Below are positions 5,700-8,047 of a stretch of DNA of 8,047 nt, in pieces. The notes under the pieces are model-generated. The model had not been told where the DNA came from and did not search any database. It saw only the letters and a list, made by a program, of their open reading frames with translations. Every line of letters starts with the position of its first letter. Within the stretch, counting starts at the first letter, position 1. This DNA comes from Candidatus Moraniibacteriota bacterium (GTDB lineage Bacteria; Patescibacteriota; Minisyncoccia; Moranbacterales; UBA9337). The position numbers and the translations under genes were made by a program. The stretch covers positions 5,566 through 13,612 of the forward strand of contig DOKP01000054.1 of assembly GCA_003510795.1 (NCBI GenBank), in the 5' to 3' direction.

Positions 5700-6065
5700 C
5701 TATACAAATTCAATTACTGCCATCTTGGCACTATCACTTTTTCTATCAGTCAATTTAATTATTCGAGTGTAACCGCTATTGCGTCCATCGAATTTTTTAA
5801 AAAATTCTCCAGAAAGCTTCGTTACGCAATCAACATTCAAATCTTTTCTCAAATCCCTAACGACAGATATTTTCTTCTGCTTGTCATCCTTGGCCTTCTT
5901 AATCTTAGTGATAATCTTATCCATCACCGGCTTAATTTCTTTAGCTTTAGCTTCAGTTGTAACAATTTTCTCGCTCAATACTAAATTAGCAATCAGTCCG
6001 TGAATCAGGGCTTTTCGCTGGGCTTTTTCTCTCCCCAATGTTCTTCCTTTTACTAAATGTCTCAT
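5700..6065 (-). CDS. rplQ: 50S ribosomal protein L17
   Basis: L17 is a large-subunit protein found around the polypeptide exit tunnel. Its 121 residues are close to the usual 116-130. The start MRHLVKGRTLGREKAQRKAL (1-20) is the family signature, followed by LSEKIVTTEAKAKEIKPVMDKI (30-51), and it closes with SGYTRIIKL (97-105), a DRKSDSAKMAVIEF segment and a final Val. The lysine-rich middle is typical. The start ATG at 6063-6065 gives the signature directly; no Shine-Dalgarno is visible. It lies 33 bases after rpoA, the standard rpoA-rplQ pairing, so the two are almost certainly cotranscribed. The stop is TAG. Confidence 0.97.
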   Translation of the reverse strand: MRHLVKGRTLGREKAQRKALIHGLIANLVLSEKIVTTEAKAKEIKPVMDKIITKIKKAKDDKQKKISVVRDLRKDLNVDCVTKLSGEFFKKFDGRNSGYTRIIKLTDRKSDSAKMAVIEFV

Positions 6066-6098
6066 ATTGCTTTATAATTATAATCCGTTTACGTTTAA

Positions 6099-7097
6099 TT
6101 AATTGTTTTTTAGGATTAATCCCAAAATTCCAATTGCTTTTTTTATTTCCTTCACGCCCTTTTCTCCCATTCCGTTTAGATCTCCCAATTCTTTGGTAGT
6201 CAATTTGATTATCCCCTTAACTTTTGTTATTTTATTATCCTTAAGGGCGTTTAAAGTTCGAGTTGAAAGGCCTTTTAATTCGTCCACATTCAAATTTTCA
6301 TTTACATTAGCTTCTTTTTCAACATCTTCTTTTTCTTCTTTATCCAGAACGGCCGCATAACTTTCCGGTTTTCCGGCATTTTCAATTTTTTTCTTTTGAC
6401 TTGAAGTAGTTTGATCTACGCCTTCAGATAAAACTGAAAATTGATTCACTAATATCTGGACAGCGCTATTGAAAGCTTCTGTCGGAGTTACGGATCCATC
6501 AGTGAAAATTTCCAAAACAATTCTCTCAAAATCAGTTCTTTTTCCTACGCGCATATTTTCCACAGTATAATTAACTCTCTTTATCGGAGTATAAATAGCA
6601 TCCACAGAGATCCAATCGATTTCGTCTCTTTTCTCTTGTAATTCGACAGGGATGTAGCCGATTCCCTTGGATACTTCTATCTCCATTTCCAACGCAGTTT
6701 TTGGAGTTGTTGAATTAGCAATAACCTGGTCAGCATTTATCACTTCCACTTCAGTAGTTTTTTTGATGTCTTTGCCAGTAATTATTCCTTTACCGCTATA
6801 TTTCAAAACCAATCGCACTGGTTCATCACTAAAAGATCTGAATCGAAGTTTTTTTACATTTAAAATTATCTGAACTACATCTTCCAACACGCCTTCGATA
6901 GTAGAAAATTCATGAGAAACCCCCTTGATCTTAATCGCAGTCGCAGCAGCTCCATTTAATGAAGATAGGAGTACGCGACGCAAAGAATTCCCCAATGTAG
7001 TACCATATCCGGGATAACAATCTTCAATAATAAATTTTCCACTGTTTTCTCCAGTTTCAATAAATTTTGATTTGTTTGGCAATGTTATTGATTGCAT
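6099..7097 (-). CDS. rpoA: DNA-directed RNA polymerase subunit alpha
   Basis: Alpha dimerises and nucleates assembly of RNA polymerase; its C-terminal domain contacts promoter UP elements and activators. The N-terminal domain (about 1-225) includes the highly conserved EDCYPGYGTTLGNSLRRVLLSS (25-46), GVSHEFSTIEGVLEDV (59-74), KGIGYIPVE and NYTVENMRVG. A charged linker (about 230-265, rich in Lys and Glu) leads to a helix-hairpin-helix C-terminal domain (about 268-330). By alignment with E. coli, the UP-element contacts R265, N268, G296, K298 and E302 correspond to R280, N283, G311, K313 and E317, while S299 is Gly314 here. Length 332 is normal. The start at 7097 begins the usual MQSITLPNKSKF. 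No clear promoter precedes it, so transcription from rpsD is likely. Confidence 0.98.
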   Translation of the reverse strand: MQSITLPNKSKFIETGENSGKFIIEDCYPGYGTTLGNSLRRVLLSSLNGAAATAIKIKGVSHEFSTIEGVLEDVVQIILNVKKLRFRSFSDEPVRLVLKYSGKGIITGKDIKKTTEVEVINADQVIANSTTPKTALEMEIEVSKGIGYIPVELQEKRDEIDWISVDAIYTPIKRVNYTVENMRVGKRTDFERIVLEIFTDGSVTPTEAFNSAVQILVNQFSVLSEGVDQTTSSQKKKIENAGKPESYAAVLDKEEKEDVEKEANVNENLNVDELKGLSTRTLNALKDNKITKVKGIIKLTTKELGDLNGMGEKGVKEIKKAIGILGLILKNN

Positions 7098-7197
7098 ATT
7101 TTTTTTAATAAAGATGGATTAATTTACTTATGATTTATACGTTTTATTAATATTTTAGCTTGCTTCAGACACCAATTTAGTTTTTGGTCACAACCCG

Positions 7198-7304
7198 AGC
7201 TCTTCTCCCGCAAATCTACAAATCGACTACCAATCTACAAATACGAGAGCTGCGTTTATTCTTGCAATATTTGTAAATTTGTAAAAGATTTGTAGATTCG
7301 TGGT
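7198..7304. repeat. AATCTACAAAT repeat cluster between rpsD and rpoA
   Basis: The 288-bp gap between rpsD and rpoA has no gene. AATCTACAAAT occurs at 7213-7223 and 7232-7242, and its inverse ATTTGTAGATT at 7288-7298. TACCAATCTACAAAT (7228-7242) can pair with the inverse followed by CGTGGTA (7288-7304), leaving a 3-base bulge. A second inverted pair, AGCTCT (7198-7203) and AGAGCT (7246-7251), encloses the direct repeats. Between the arms is a related AT run (TTTGTAAATTTGTAAAAG). The cluster resembles simple intergenic repeat filler; a role in RNA processing between rpsD and rpoA is possible but unproven. Confidence 0.6.
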
Positions 7305-7385
7305 AATTTTCAGATTCACAACCGGAAGAATAGTTCATTGATTGATTAAACTGATATTGTATACGAGCTACTGTTGCTACGTTAA

Positions 7386-8018
7386 TTATCGGGAATAATA
7401 TTCAACTACCAATTGAGGATCAGCGTTTATTCCGATGCTGGCTATATCCGGCTTAGAAACTATCTTTCCCTCCAAGTTAGCCACATCCATGCTTATCCAA
7501 GATGGAACATCTTTTTTATTCTTTAGTGCGCCCGCAATATCTTTGAAATATTTTTTCTCCTTTTTAGTTTCACTAACTTTGATGCTGTCTCCGATTTTTA
7601 CCAAAGCCGAAGGGACATCTAGGCTTTTTCCATTAACTTTCAGCAATCCATGATTAACCAATTGGCGGGCGGCATTTCGAGAGCTTGCCAGTCCCATGCG
7701 ATAAACCACATTATCCAATCGCATCTCCAATCTTATCATCAGTAAATTTCCAGCGATTCCTTCTTTACCGCTAATATCTTCAAAATGCTTGCGAAATTGT
7801 TTTTCCAAAACTCCATAAATTCTTTTTATTCTTTGTTTCATAGCAAGTTGCTTGCCATATTCACTTAGTCCCCTCCCCATTCTCTTGCCATGTACGCCGG
7901 GAGCATAAGGCTTTCTTATCATTGCACACTTAACCGAGGCGCAGCGTTCACCTTTGAGAAAAAGTTTTTCGCCCGCTCTCCGGCATTTTTTACATCTTGA
8001 ATTTAAATCTCTTGCCAT
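7386..8018 (-). CDS. rpsD: 30S ribosomal protein S4, zinc-binding type
   Basis: S4 is a primary 16S rRNA-binding protein that starts assembly of the small subunit body and helps set decoding accuracy. The 210 residues are full length. Near the N-terminus C9, C12, C26 and C31 (CKKC ... CASVKC) form a complete four-Cys zinc site with the spacing known from zinc-containing S4 of Thermus and Bacillus relatives. YAPGVHGKR (38-46) and SEYGKQLAMKQRIKRIYGVLE (52-72) are family signatures. The S4 RNA-binding domain covers about 98-150 with MRLDNVVYRMGLASSRNAAR and VNHGLLKVNGK. It ends VVEYYSR, as usual. The ATG at 8016-8018 opens the standard MARDLNSRCKKC; no Shine-Dalgarno is visible in the 29 upstream bases available. 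Confidence 0.98.
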   Translation of the reverse strand: MARDLNSRCKKCRRAGEKLFLKGERCASVKCAMIRKPYAPGVHGKRMGRGLSEYGKQLAMKQRIKRIYGVLEKQFRKHFEDISGKEGIAGNLLMIRLEMRLDNVVYRMGLASSRNAARQLVNHGLLKVNGKSLDVPSALVKIGDSIKVSETKKEKKYFKDIAGALKNKKDVPSWISMDVANLEGKIVSKPDIASIGINADPQLVVEYYSR

Positions 8019-8022
8019 AAGT

Positions 8023-8043
8023 TTAGTTATTAGTTATTAGTTC
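8023..8043. repeat. Tandem TTAGTTA repeat upstream of rpsD
   Basis: Three 7-bp units run head to tail: TTAGTTA (8023-8029), TTAGTTA (8030-8036) and TTAGTTC (8037-8043). They occupy the position where an rpsD ribosome binding site would be expected, starting 4 bases from the start codon, and contain no purine-rich Shine-Dalgarno on the coding strand. Confidence 0.6.
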
Positions 8044-8047
8044 ACGG

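Noticed and set aside
7123..7180. Possible rpoA promoter, TTGGTG with 17 bases to TATTAA on the minus strand
   Set aside because: Only three and four of six positions match the consensus in a very AT-rich region; this is expected by chance.

Overview
The window is a stretch of an AT-rich bacterial chromosome. It carries one conserved block of ribosomal and transcription genes followed by a block of cell-surface genes. All eight complete genes lie on the minus strand, so the window reads biologically from right to left. The genes read through in the standard code and all stops are TAA or TAG. Three things suggest a member of the Candidate Phyla Radiation / Patescibacteria, possibly a Parcubacteria-type lineage: the compact gene set, the short A-rich intergenic runs full of small repeats (TTAGTTA units, AATCTACAAAT units, a cruciform element), and the mosaic surface proteins. 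This placement is inference; the sequence alone does not prove it.

Right block (8018 down to 4545): rpsD (S4), rpoA (RNA polymerase alpha), rplQ (L17), rplM (L13) and rpsI (S9), in the order usual for bacterial ribosomal operons. Two gaps in it, rpsD-rpoA (288 bp) and rplQ-rplM (211 bp), hold inverted and direct repeats and no gene. A clear hairpin with a T-run follows rpsI and closes the block.

Left block (4426 down to 137): a promoter-like site with a perfect TATAAT precedes a 196-residue membrane-anchored protein made of a single cohesin-like domain. Behind it lies a very large secreted protein (977 residues from the preferred start). That protein has a homologous cohesin-like domain, two nearly duplicated fibronectin-III-like modules, a cadherin-like module and several bacterial Ig-like modules. 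The two proteins are clearly paralogous over the cohesin-like region and look like one transcription unit. A terminator-like hairpin follows. Next comes an uncharacterised 178-residue protein with one N-terminal membrane helix; its putative leader holds a 26-bp palindrome.

Left edge (1-112): the 3' end of an apparently unrelated plus-strand reading frame, richer in G and C at third codon positions than its neighbours. It may be the tail of an insertion-sequence transposase, but this is weak.

The right block supplies translation and transcription core parts. The left block probably builds an extracellular adhesive or scaffold structure. The most interesting element is the cohesin-like pair and its repeat-rich partner; neither a dockerin domain nor a cell-wall anchor is visible in the window.
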